From Flavobacterium pokkalii (GTDB lineage: Bacteria; Bacteroidota; Bacteroidia; Flavobacteriales; Flavobacteriaceae), in the NCBI RefSeq assembly GCF_014596575.1, contig NZ_NASZ01000020.1, forward strand, positions 1 to 64,000: 64,000 bases of DNA, given 5' to 3'. The notes below the pieces were generated by a model. It was not told where the DNA came from. It was given only the letters and a program-made list of their open reading frames with translations, and did no database searches. The position numbers and the translations under genes were made by a program. Position 1 is the stretch's first letter. Every line of letters begins with the position of its first letter. Of the stretch, positions 8,867-16,039 are shown piece by piece.

Positions 8867-9745
8867 CTAATTCTCTATAGTGTCTAAACTGAAAGTACTG
8901 CTTTGACAATACATGTTGAATCGGTTTTCATTTAAGAAACCTATGAGTGTGATGTTGCATTCGGTCGCCAGTTCTACGGCTAAGCTGGAAGGTGCCCCAA
9001 TAGCAACGACCGTAGCAATTCCTGCCATAGCGGCTTTTTGCACTAATTCGAAACTGATTCTTCCGCTAAGGAGTAAGATGTGTTTGTTTAAAGGCAGTAA
9101 GTCTTTGGCGAAAGCCTTACCAATCAATTTATCTAAAGCATTGTGTCTTCCTACATCTTCCTGCAAAAACAATAATTCTCCATCAATGGAAAACAATGCC
9201 GAAGCATGAATGCCTCCGGTATTGGAAAAATCATTTTGAGCTAATCTTAATTTTTGAGAAAGTTGGTATAAAATTGCGGCAGAAATACTAATTTTTGGTG
9301 GTTCTAAAGTTTTGAATGGACTTACCGTTTTAATGGCTTCAATGGAACTTTTGCCACAAACACCACAACTGGAAGTAGTATAAAAATTCCTGTCGGCCTG
9401 CATTAATTGAGGTGTAAAACCTTCTTTTAATTCAACCAGTAAACTGTTCTTTTTTTGTAACGCACAATTTTTTTCAACATGGAAAACACTTTGGATGGCT
9501 TCAAAATCAGAGATGATTCCTTCAGTAAATAAAAATCCTAGGGCTAATTCAAAATCATTTCCGGGAGTGCGCATGGTTACTGAAATTGTTTGCAGCACAA
9601 TTTCTTGATTTTGGTGAAATTTTAGTCTTATTTCGAGTGGTTCTTCAATTGATAGCACATCTTCATGGACTGAAATTTGAGTCCCATTGACTTTATGCAC
9701 GAGTTTGTTTTTGATGGAAATACTTTCCAAATCCTTTATTTCCAT
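8867..9745 (-). CDS. fdhD: FdhD sulfurtransferase for formate dehydrogenase cofactor
   Basis: FdhD binds the Mo/W-bis-MGD cofactor and passes sulfur from a cysteine desulfurase to it, which formate dehydrogenases need for activity. The 292-aa protein has the conserved TSSCGVCGK motif with C127 and C130, followed by HASALFS, the EDVGRHNALDKLIG signature and a LLLSGRISFELVQKA segment. The ATG giving MEIKDLES is chosen; an in-frame TTG at 9832 would add 29 residues rich in phenylalanine and serine. Upstream of the molybdopterin oxidoreductase gene in what is probably a two-gene operon. The desulfurase at 5234 could be a sulfur donor, but that is only inference. Confidence 0.92.
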   Translation of the reverse strand: MEIKDLESISIKNKLVHKVNGTQISVHEDVLSIEEPLEIRLKFHQNQEIVLQTISVTMRTPGNDFELALGFLFTEGIISDFEAIQSVFHVEKNCALQKKNSLLVELKEGFTPQLMQADRNFYTTSSCGVCGKSSIEAIKTVSPFKTLEPPKISISAAILYQLSQKLRLAQNDFSNTGGIHASALFSIDGELLFLQEDVGRHNALDKLIGKAFAKDLLPLNKHILLLSGRISFELVQKAAMAGIATVVAIGAPSSLAVELATECNITLIGFLNENRFNMYCQSSTFSLDTIEN

Positions 9746-9872
9746 GCTAAATTTTTTAATTTGAAAATTGATTGAATAAGTGCTTTCGGGAAGGAAGCTT
9801 TTAAAATTACTATAAATATTGCAGATAGTCAATATAAAGGGAATGCAATTTTATATTAAAAAGCTGCATTTT

Positions 9873-10331
9873 TTACATCATTTTAGCCAATTCTACTTCA
9901 AGTCGGTCGAAATTTTCTTCGTTCTTGTCTACCACAAAAGGCCTTAATTTTTGACATTCCTCTGCCGTGTGGAAAAGCATTTTAAAAATCAATTTTGTTT
10001 GTTCTTTGTTGATTTCTTCAAAAGTTGCTACCACCTGAAAAATGGGTTTGGAATAGCGTTTCCAAGCTATTATTGAAGGGACTTCAATTTTGATAAATTC
10101 ACATTCGTTGGCATAATTTCCTTTGTCGGGACCGTGCATAATGAAACTCCATTTGCCGCCAACTCTAAAATCAAATTCGTTGAAAGTATTGGTAAATCCG
10201 TTTGGTCCCCACCAATTTTTGAGATGATCGGGTTCAGACCAAGCCTTGAATAATAATTCCCTGGAAACCTGGAATATTCTGGAACTTACAATTTCTGTTT
10301 CTGGAGTTGTTGCTATAATTTCTGTTGCCAT
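9873..10331 (-). CDS. AHSA1/SRPBCC-domain protein
   Basis: 152 aa matching the activator of Hsp90 ATPase homolog 1-like (AHSA1) branch of the SRPBCC fold: SRIFQVSRELLFKAWSEPDHLKNWWGPNGF at the start is characteristic, then FDFRVGGKWSFIMHGPDG-like and a C-terminal helix. These bind small hydrophobic ligands in a deep pocket; their ligands and roles are mostly unknown. It reads toward fdhD with a 127-nt gap, so co-transcription is possible but not shown. Confidence 0.82.
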   Translation of the reverse strand: MATEIIATTPETEIVSSRIFQVSRELLFKAWSEPDHLKNWWGPNGFTNTFNEFDFRVGGKWSFIMHGPDKGNYANECEFIKIEVPSIIAWKRYSKPIFQVVATFEEINKEQTKLIFKMLFHTAEECQKLRPFVVDKNEENFDRLEVELAKMM

Positions 10332-10401
10332 CGCTTTCTTTTTTTGAAATAGTTTGTTGGGAGTGCTAAAGTTCTGAAATTAAGTTGAGAGAATGTGTTT
10401 T

Positions 10402-10588
10402 TGTGTTTTTTCTTTTTTGCTTGATCAAAAAAGAAACAAAAAAATCAAGCCTGGCAAATAGAAAGCTAAAAAACTACCTCAAAGCGTCGTTCCGCACCCC
10501 AAGCCGTTCGCCTTGCAGGCTCTACTTGTAGAGTGCTGCCAATTTGCTTTTTCGTTGTTTTTGTATGCTTTTTATTTGAGGGCGGTTG
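10402..10588. repeat. 187-bp intergenic repeat, copy 1
   Basis: One of two direct copies in the 537-bp gene-free region 10332-10868; the starts are 260 bp apart and the lengths are equal, with substitutions only. It opens with a palindrome (TCTTTTTTG ... CAAAAAAGA around CTTGAT), then CTTGAT / ATCAAG, then a GC-richer part with a small hairpin around GCTCTACTTGTAGAG, and ends in ATTTGAGGGCGGTTG. No ORF is convincing. Probably a dispersed non-coding element; the rest of the spacer shows nothing recognisable. Confidence 0.85.
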
Positions 10589-10661
10589 CTAAGGAAATTA
10601 GTAGCTGTTATAAAAGATTTTTTTTAGGTAAAGCGAATTAATAGAGCGAATCAGGATGGTT

Positions 10662-10848
10662 TGTGTTTTTTCTTTTTTGCTTGATCAAAAAAGAAACAAA
10701 AAGATCAAGCCTGGCAAATAAAAAGCTAAAAAACTACCTCAAAGCTTCGTTCCTCACCCCAAGCCGTTCGCCTTGCAGGCTCAACTTGTGGAGTGCTGCC
10801 ACTGTGCTTTTTCGTTGTTTTTGTACGCTTTTTATTTGAGGGCAGTTG
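10662..10848. repeat. 187-bp intergenic repeat, copy 2
   Basis: Second direct copy of the element at 10402-10588. In the small hairpin one left-arm base (T to A) and one right-arm base (A to G) differ from copy 1 and they do not restore pairing, so that hairpin is not clearly under selection; the terminal poly-T/poly-A palindrome is intact. Confidence 0.85.
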
Positions 10849-10868
10849 GAACGAAAATAGCTGTTTTA

Positions 10869-11393
10869 TTAATGATTATCTTTTTTATCTAAAACTTTTT
10901 CAAAAGCTTTTCGGGCGCTTCCCCTGAAATAAACTTCTCCGCAATATTGATAACCCAGTTTTTCAAAGAGGTGTAGCATAGCCAAATTGTCAAAGTTAGT
11001 ATCGGCTTTGAGGCTGTAAATTTGATTGCTCAAGGCAAAATCTTCAATGTAATTCAGTATCACTTTAGATAAACCTTTACCCAAATAATCATCGGTAATA
11101 GCTACCCGATGAAATACAACAAAATCTTCATTAGTTATCCATTTCCCGATGATTTTGGCATAGGCAGGTTCGTCATTAATCATTACGGCACTATATCCAA
11201 TAATTTCATTATTAGTGGTTAAAACAAAGCCGGCCTCTTTTTCGATGTCTTTTTGGATTACCTCAGGATTTGGATAGCCATCCTGCCATTGGTTGCTGCC
11301 ATCTTCTTTTCGACGTTGAATGGCTTTTTCTAAAATAGTCCAAATTTGAGGAATTTCAGAAAGACTCGCTTTTCTAAACTGGTGATTCATCAT
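10869..11393 (-). CDS. GNAT family N-acetyltransferase
   Basis: 174-aa acetyltransferase fold: N-terminal FRKASLSEIPQIWTIL strand-helix, FVLTTNNEIIGYSAVM, the acetyl-CoA loop region HRVAITDDYLGKGLSKVILNYIEDFA, and the C-terminal DTNFDNLAMLHLFEKLGYQYCGEV that is standard for GNAT proteins. Substrate unknown. Two ATGs are adjacent at the start; the first is used. Five bases separate it from the stop of the carboxylase gene upstream, so the two are likely co-transcribed. Confidence 0.85.
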   Translation of the reverse strand: MMNHQFRKASLSEIPQIWTILEKAIQRRKEDGSNQWQDGYPNPEVIQKDIEKEAGFVLTTNNEIIGYSAVMINDEPAYAKIIGKWITNEDFVVFHRVAITDDYLGKGLSKVILNYIEDFALSNQIYSLKADTNFDNLAMLHLFEKLGYQYCGEVYFRGSARKAFEKVLDKKDNH

Positions 11394-11398
11394 GTGAC

Positions 11399-13027
11399 TT
11401 ATACTTGAATTATTCCCAGATTAAATGCTTTTTCAATAGGAGCGTGGTTGGCTGCTTCGATTCCCATCGAAATCCAGTTTCGGGTTTCTAGTGGGTCGAT
11501 AATAGCATCTGTCCATAGTCGGGAAGCGGCATAATATGGAGATACCTGCTCGTCATAACGGGCTTTTATTTTGTTAAATAATTCGGATTCTTTGGCTTCG
11601 TCAACGGTTTCACCTTTAGCTTTTAAAGCAGAAGCCTCTATTTGTGCCAATACTTTAGCAGCCTGCGTTCCACCCATAACGGCTAATTCTGCACTTGGCC
11701 AGGCTAACATTAATCTTGGATCATAGGCTTTACCGCACATGGCGTAGTTTCCGGCACCATAAGAGTTTCCAACCACCACCGTGAATTTTGGAACTACCGA
11801 ATTACTCACGGCATTGACCATTTTTGCGCCGTCTTTGATGATTCCGCCCTGTTCCGATTTGGAACCCACCATAAATCCGGTTACATCTTGCAGAAAAACT
11901 AAAGGAATTTTTTTCTGATTGCAATTGGCAATAAATCGGGTCGCTTTGTCGGCACTGTCGGAATAAATTACACCACCAAACTGCATTTCGCCTTTTTTGG
12001 TTTTGATTACTTTACGTTGATTGGCCACAATTCCTACTGCCCAACCATCAATTCGGGCGTAACCCGTAATAATAGTTTGTCCGTAACCTTCTTTATAAGC
12101 TTCAAATTCCGAATTATCCACCAAACGAAGGATGATTTCCATCATGTCGTATTGTTCACTTCGGGCTTTTGGTAAAATACCGTAGATTTCATTGGCGTCA
12201 AGAGCTGGTTTTTCCGCTTTGATACGGTTGAAACCGGCTTTTTCATAATCGCCAATTTTATCTACAATATTTTTTATTTTGTCTAAGGCATCTTTGTCGT
12301 CCTTGGCTTTATAGTCAGTTACTCCTGAAATTTCGCAGTGCGTTGTTGCTCCGCCTAAGGTTTCGTTATCGATGGTTTCCCCGATGGCAGCTTTAACCAA
12401 ATAACTTCCGGCTAGAAAGATACTGGCAGTTTTGTCCACAATAATGGCTTCATCGCTCATGATAGGTAAATAGGCACCTCCCGCCACACAACTTCCCATA
12501 ATAGCTGAGATTTGGGTGATTCCCATACTGCTCATAATGGCATTGTTTCTAAAAATACGACCAAAATGTTCTTTGTCAGGGAAAATTTCATCCTGCATTG
12601 GCAAATAAACTCCGGCACTATCTACCAAATAGATAATTGGAATTTTGTTTTCCATCGCAATTTCCTGAGCGCGCAGGTTTTTCTTGGCAGTTATTGGGAA
12701 CCAAGCCCCAGCTTTTACAGTTGCATCATTGGCAACTACAATGCACTGTTTGCCTTTGATATACCCAATTTTTACAACCACACCGCCAGAAGGACAGCCG
12801 CCGTGTTCTTTGTACATAGCGTCTCCAACAAAAGCCCCAATTTCAATACTTTCAGCTTTGGCATCCAATAAATAATCGATGCGCTCACGAGCGGTCATTT
12901 TGCCTTCGGTGTGTAATTTTTGAATGCGTTTTTCGCCTCCACCTAATTTTATTTTGGCAAATTTTTGTCTTAAGTCTGAAAGTAAAAGTTTGTTGTGGTC
13001 TTCGTTTTTGTTGAAGTTCAAATCCAT
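11399..13027 (-). CDS. Acyl-CoA carboxylase carboxyltransferase subunit (MccB-like)
   Basis: 542-aa biotin-dependent carboxyltransferase beta subunit that moves CO2 from carboxybiotin to an acyl-CoA. Both crotonase-like halves are visible: the first with IIYLVDSAGVYLPMQ and GSCVAGGAYLPIMSDEA, the second with FLQDVTGFMVGSKSEQ and GNSYGAGNYAMCGKAYDPR. ATTHCEISGV and AVMGGTQAAKVLA also match methylcrotonyl-CoA carboxylase beta, pointing to leucine breakdown; propionyl-CoA carboxylase is the main alternative. No biotin carboxylase subunit lies in the window. Second-best assignment cannot be excluded by reading alone. Confidence 0.85.
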   Translation of the reverse strand: MDLNFNKNEDHNKLLLSDLRQKFAKIKLGGGEKRIQKLHTEGKMTARERIDYLLDAKAESIEIGAFVGDAMYKEHGGCPSGGVVVKIGYIKGKQCIVVANDATVKAGAWFPITAKKNLRAQEIAMENKIPIIYLVDSAGVYLPMQDEIFPDKEHFGRIFRNNAIMSSMGITQISAIMGSCVAGGAYLPIMSDEAIIVDKTASIFLAGSYLVKAAIGETIDNETLGGATTHCEISGVTDYKAKDDKDALDKIKNIVDKIGDYEKAGFNRIKAEKPALDANEIYGILPKARSEQYDMMEIILRLVDNSEFEAYKEGYGQTIITGYARIDGWAVGIVANQRKVIKTKKGEMQFGGVIYSDSADKATRFIANCNQKKIPLVFLQDVTGFMVGSKSEQGGIIKDGAKMVNAVSNSVVPKFTVVVGNSYGAGNYAMCGKAYDPRLMLAWPSAELAVMGGTQAAKVLAQIEASALKAKGETVDEAKESELFNKIKARYDEQVSPYYAASRLWTDAIIDPLETRNWISMGIEAANHAPIEKAFNLGIIQV

Positions 13028-13120
13028 GTTGTAATTTTTTATGCAAATAATGAGCCGGGCTAAAATACAAAATCTGTTGAAGTTTTAGGGTATGAGTATG
13101 CAAGAATAAGTGCATAAAAA

Positions 13121-13147
13121 AACCATCCCGATGGTATGGGGATGGTT
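13121..13147 (-). terminator. Terminator of secreted-family gene 1
   Basis: Stem AACCATCCC / GGGATGGTT with a 9-nt loop; on the minus strand it is followed by TTTTTTATGC. It lies 22 nt past the stop of the gene at 13170. Confidence 0.85.
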
Positions 13148-13169
13148 TGTGGTTTATGCTTGAAAATGA

Positions 13170-13667
13170 TTAACGATTTCTGTGTCCGTAATGGTTTCCT
13201 CTGTCGTGATTATCTCTGTAATTGTCGGCATAACGGTTGTTGTAACGACGGTTGTCATAACGATTATCGTAACGACGACTTTCTACATATCTTTTGTTGT
13301 AATAATGGTTGTCGTATCTCACATTGTGGTTGTTAAAGTAAGTGTAAGGACGGCTTCCGTGGTACCCTCTTAATTCAATTCGATGAGCGTGATTCAAATT
13401 GTAATTTCTGTAACGTACCGGAACATATCTTGTGCGACACCAGTTTCCGTTGTCTAAATACACATATAATCCGGCGCTCATATCGTAATAAGATTCGATT
13501 TCAGGAATATAGTAGAAATCTACGTTTACATGATTTTGAGGTACCCAGGCTGGTCTTACTACCACAGCAGGTGTTCCTATGTTTAGATTTATGGAAACCT
13601 GAGCTTGAGAAGTAGCAGCAGCAGCAAATAAAATGATTCCGGTAGCAATTAATTTTAAAGTTTTCAT
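13170..13667 (-). CDS. Small secreted basic protein, tandem family member 1
   Basis: 165 aa with a signal peptide (MKTLKLIATGIILFAAAATSQA) and a mature part beginning QVSINLNIGTP. The conserved middle (FYYIPEIESYYDMSAGLYVY ... GNWCRTRYVPVRYRNYNL ... YHGSRPYTYFNNH) is shared with the next two genes. The tail is low complexity, rich in N, R, Y, H and D. This family is common in flavobacteria with unknown function; the histidine and arginine tail suggests binding of metal, polyanions or matrix material. This copy is the most divergent of the three and has its own promoter-like motif and terminator. Confidence 0.82.
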   Translation of the reverse strand: MKTLKLIATGIILFAAAATSQAQVSINLNIGTPAVVVRPAWVPQNHVNVDFYYIPEIESYYDMSAGLYVYLDNGNWCRTRYVPVRYRNYNLNHAHRIELRGYHGSRPYTYFNNHNVRYDNHYYNKRYVESRRYDNRYDNRRYNNRYADNYRDNHDRGNHYGHRNR

Positions 13668-13736
13668 GATTTCTGTTTTTTAAAAGTTATTTTGGGGGCT
13701 TTTTATTTTTTTATTCTTGCTTATATTAGGTTTAAT

Positions 13737-13751
13737 CCAAGTACTATGCCA
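13737..13751 (-). promoter_or_regulatory. Shared 15-bp motif upstream of family member 1 (sigma-54-like spacing)
   Basis: Minus-strand TGGCATAGTACTTGG, 69 nt before the start codon. The same motif precedes both sister genes. GG doublets are separated by 10 nt as in -24/-12 promoters, but the -12 part reads TTGG instead of TTGC. Confidence 0.4.
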
Positions 13752-13794
13752 AAAATATTTTATTAACTCTATTTTAACTTTTTAAGGTTTAAAA

Positions 13795-13819
13795 AAAGAA
13801 ACGCCTAATGCGCTTCTTT
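13795..13819 (-). terminator. Terminator of secreted-family gene 2
   Basis: AAAGAAACGC / GCGCTTCTTT stem with one mismatch and a 5-nt loop, followed on the minus strand by TTTTAAACC; 20 nt past the stop of the gene at 13840. Confidence 0.75.
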
Positions 13820-13839
13820 TTATTTTTAAAGGGAAATAA

Positions 13840-14313
13840 TTAGTGTTTTTTATTTCCGTTACCATGGCCGTTATTTCCATGATGTTGTTTTTTGTCTGAT
13901 TTGTGATTTTTATTACTGTGGTAATAATCCTGTCTGTTTCCAATTGTTTTTTGAGGTTTCCCTTTGTAGCCTTTATAATATTTTACTTTGTGTGTTTTAA
14001 AATACTTGTAAGGTGTTTTTCCGTGATAATCGGTTAACACAACTTTATATCCATTGTATAAATCATAGTTTCTGTAAGGTCTTGGGAGATATTTGGTACG
14101 AACCCATCTTCCGTTGTTAAAATAAATAAACTGCGATAAATGAATATCAAAGTAACATTCGATATCGGGCAAATAATAAAATTCAACATTAGAATATCCT
14201 ACAGGACCCCAAGCAGGAGGAGTGCCTATATTTACATTTACAGCTACCTGAGCCTGAGAATTACTACTCATGAAAAGTAAGAATCCGGCAATGATTAATT
14301 TTAGAGTTTTCAT
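13840..14313 (-). CDS. Small secreted basic protein, tandem family member 2
   Basis: 157 aa; signal peptide MKTLKLIIAGFLLFMSSNSQA then QVAVNVNIGTPPAWGPVGYS. Very close to member 3 in the core (FYYLPDIECYFDIHLSQFIYFNNGRWVRTKYLPRPYRNYDLYNGYKVVL in outline, ending YKGYKGKPQKTIG), with a lysine-, histidine- and asparagine-rich tail. Function unknown. It is the middle gene of the triplication, carries its own terminator and the shared upstream motif, and so is probably transcribed as a single gene. Confidence 0.82.
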   Translation of the reverse strand: MKTLKLIIAGFLLFMSSNSQAQVAVNVNIGTPPAWGPVGYSNVEFYYLPDIECYFDIHLSQFIYFNNGRWVRTKYLPRPYRNYDLYNGYKVVLTDYHGKTPYKYFKTHKVKYYKGYKGKPQKTIGNRQDYYHSNKNHKSDKKQHHGNNGHGNGNKKH

Positions 14314-14359
14314 AATTTATAAGTTTTAAAATTTGAGGTTTATTTTTTTTATGTTTATT

Positions 14360-14374
14360 CCAATTAACGTGCCA
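14360..14374 (-). promoter_or_regulatory. Shared 15-bp motif upstream of family member 2 (sigma-54-like spacing)
   Basis: Minus-strand TGGCACGTTAATTGG, 46 nt before the start codon, the copy with the best TGGCACG half-site for a -24 element. Confidence 0.42.
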
Positions 14375-14422
14375 GCATTATTTTTGTTAACTTTATTTTA
14401 ACTTTTTGAGTAAACCTAAAAA

Positions 14423-14447
14423 AAAGAAACGCTATTAGCGTTTCTTT
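14423..14447 (-). terminator. Terminator of secreted-family gene 3
   Basis: Perfect AAAGAAACGC / GCGTTTCTTT stem with TATTA loop, followed on the minus strand by TTTAGGTTTAC. It resembles the terminator of member 2, as expected if gene and terminator were duplicated together. Confidence 0.85.
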
Positions 14448-14468
14448 AGTATTTAGTGATTAAAATAT

Positions 14469-14933
14469 TTAATGTTTTTTGTGTCCGTGATTATTCCCGT
14501 GGTCATTGTGGTGTTTGTTTCCTTTGTGATAATCATGGTGGTTATAGTTTCTGTACCCAATTGTTTTTTGAGGTTTTCCTTTGTAACCTTTGTAATATTT
14601 TGCTTTGTGGGCTTTAAAATATTTATAAGGCGTTCTGCCGTGATAATCGCTTAGTACTACTTTGTAACCGCGATACAAATCATAATGTCTGTAAGGTCCT
14701 GGTAAATATCTGGAATGAATCCATCTTCCGTTGTTGAAATAAATAAATTGGGAAAGTCGGATATCATAATAAGTTTGAATATCAGGTAAGTAATAATAAT
14801 CAATATTAGCATATCCTACCGGTCCCCAGGCTGGAGGTGTACCAATATTTACATTTACGGAAACCTGTGCCTGTGTGGTTGAGGTGGCTATGAATAATAC
14901 AATGGCTGCGATGCTTAATTTTAAAGTTTTCAT
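14469..14933 (-). CDS. Small secreted basic protein, tandem family member 3
   Basis: 154 aa; signal peptide MKTLKLSIAAIVLFIATSTTQA then QVSVNVNIGTPPAWGPVGYA. The core (YYYLPDIQTYYDIRLSQFIY, FNNGRWIHSRYLPGPYRHYD) is nearly the same as in member 2, and the tail is rich in histidine, asparagine and glycine (HDYHKGNKHHNDHGNNHG). Function unknown. The shared upstream motif lies 46 nt from the start, as in member 2. Confidence 0.82.
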   Translation of the reverse strand: MKTLKLSIAAIVLFIATSTTQAQVSVNVNIGTPPAWGPVGYANIDYYYLPDIQTYYDIRLSQFIYFNNGRWIHSRYLPGPYRHYDLYRGYKVVLSDYHGRTPYKYFKAHKAKYYKGYKGKPQKTIGYRNYNHHDYHKGNKHHNDHGNNHGHKKH

Positions 14934-14979
14934 GATTTCTGTTTTTTTAGGTTAAACATTCAACTTTAGTTATCAGAAG

Positions 14980-14994
14980 CCAATTATTGTGCCA
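14980..14994 (-). promoter_or_regulatory. Shared 15-bp motif upstream of family member 3 (sigma-54-like spacing)
   Basis: Minus-strand TGGCACAATAATTGG at 46 nt from the start codon, the same distance as for member 2. The extended form TTGGC...TTGGC is also a direct repeat, so a dimeric activator site is an alternative reading. Confidence 0.42.
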
Positions 14995-15032
14995 AAAATG
15001 TGGTTTAAGATGTAATTAACAGCTAAAAAAAG

Positions 15033-15055
15033 AGCCCGTCTGTTACTGACGGGCT
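15033..15055 (-). terminator. Terminator of the 15084 gene
   Basis: Perfect 8-bp stem AGCCCGTC / GACGGGCT; the minus strand continues with CTTTTTTTAGC. Confidence 0.88.
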
Positions 15056-15083
15056 TAATTTATTGGGTTTATTTTGTTGATTT

Positions 15084-15392
15084 TTAAAGTAATAAAATCA
15101 ATAAAAGAAGGATGATAATGATAGTTCCAACGGATAAATAAACACCCTGTCCTGATTTTTTTAAATTCTTTTTGATGGTTTTAACTTCGGTTCGCAATTC
15201 TTTTTTTTCTGAAGAAGACAAGTTCGATTTGTCCATTTCCTTAATTTCATTTAATCGATTTAACATGTTTTGTACTTCGGCAGGAATTTCTTTTGGAGTT
15301 GTTGCCGGGTTTTTCTCTGTGGCATACGCCTGAGTTGTTAGCACGCTTAATGTTAGGAATAAGGCTGTCAAATAAAAGTTTAGTTTTTTCAT
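15084..15392 (-). CDS. Small secreted or membrane-anchored coiled-coil protein
   Basis: 102 aa: signal peptide (MKKLNFYLTALFLTLSVLTTQAYA), a charged helical middle (EVQNMLNRLNEIKEMDKSNL, SSSEKKELRTEVKTIKKNLK) likely to form a coiled coil, and a C-terminal hydrophobic segment (VGTIIIILLLLILLL) that should anchor it in a membrane. No enzymatic motif. It has its own terminator but lacks the 15-bp motif of the three neighbouring genes. Function unknown. Confidence 0.75.
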   Translation of the reverse strand: MKKLNFYLTALFLTLSVLTTQAYATEKNPATTPKEIPAEVQNMLNRLNEIKEMDKSNLSSSEKKELRTEVKTIKKNLKKSGQGVYLSVGTIIIILLLLILLL

Positions 15393-15438
15393 ACTTAAAA
15401 AATTTAAATTAAAAAATCCGGTTCTTTTTTATAAATAT

Positions 15439-15463
15439 ACTGATTAATTAGTTATTAATCAGT
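15439..15463. repeat. Perfect 10-bp inverted repeat between two minus-strand genes
   Basis: ACTGATTAAT, loop TAGTT, ATTAATCAGT. It lies 46 nt upstream of the 15084 gene and 34 nt downstream of the MscS gene. No clear T run follows, so an operator for the 15084 gene is as likely as a weak terminator. Confidence 0.55.
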
Positions 15464-15497
15464 AAGCAGCCACTTTTTTTATTGCTGAAAAGTGAGG

Positions 15498-16028
15498 TTA
15501 ATCGGTAAATTCCTTTTCTTCTTCAAAATTATGTACGATTGAAATTCCTTTTTGAAACAAAAGATTATTAGGGTAAATCACCTGTTCGCCTTCAGTACTT
15601 TTTAGGATTACGTAAAAAGCCGAGATGTCTTCGATTTCGCCAACAATCGGATAATCTTTATCTAAAATTTTTATGGTATCGCCAATTTTAAAAGGAAAGG
15701 AAAAAAACAAAATCACTCCCGAAGTAATATTACTTAAAATGGACCATTGGGCAACCATAGCCACCCCTACAACGGTTGCAATGGATGAAACCGCCAGCAC
15801 AATATCTTTAGGGCGTACTCCCCAAATAATTATGAATCCAATGCAGGCTAAGATATTTATCAGGAGATGAATATATTTTATAACCAGATTGGTTCGGTGT
15901 TCAATACGATCAGAAGATTTAGCAAATCGGCGTACTAATTTTGTAGAAATAATTCGTAAAACAATGATAATCAGAACTAATATTCCGCTAATGATTAATT
16001 CATTGGAGTGATCTTCGAAAAAATGCAT
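15498..16028 (-). CDS. MscS-family mechanosensitive channel, short form
   Basis: 176 aa. Three hydrophobic segments (about residues 12-31, 48-70 and 78-112); the third, VLAVSSIATVVGVAMVAQWS, has the alanine/glycine-rich pore-helix pattern of MscS TM3. A beta domain follows (FPFKIGDTIKILDKDYPIVG, GEIEDISAFYVILKSTEGE, YPNNLLFQKGI). The larger C-terminal domain of E. coli MscS is missing, so this is a compact family member. Role: release of solutes at hypo-osmotic shock. It follows maf by 11 nt and is probably in the same operon. Confidence 0.85.
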   Translation of the reverse strand: MHFFEDHSNELIISGILVLIIIVLRIISTKLVRRFAKSSDRIEHRTNLVIKYIHLLINILACIGFIIIWGVRPKDIVLAVSSIATVVGVAMVAQWSILSNITSGVILFFSFPFKIGDTIKILDKDYPIVGEIEDISAFYVILKSTEGEQVIYPNNLLFQKGISIVHNFEEEKEFTD

Positions 16029-16039
16029 CTTGTCAATTT

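Noticed and set aside
10332..10868. Coding region or tRNA in the repeat-bearing spacer
   Set aside because: Frames are broken in both copies, substitutions show no codon pattern, and no cloverleaf or TTCGA arm is present.
13182..13373. Plus-strand valine-rich open frame within the secreted-family gene
   Set aside because: It is the antisense shadow of the Asn/Arg/Tyr-rich tail codons; no start signal and no independent support.
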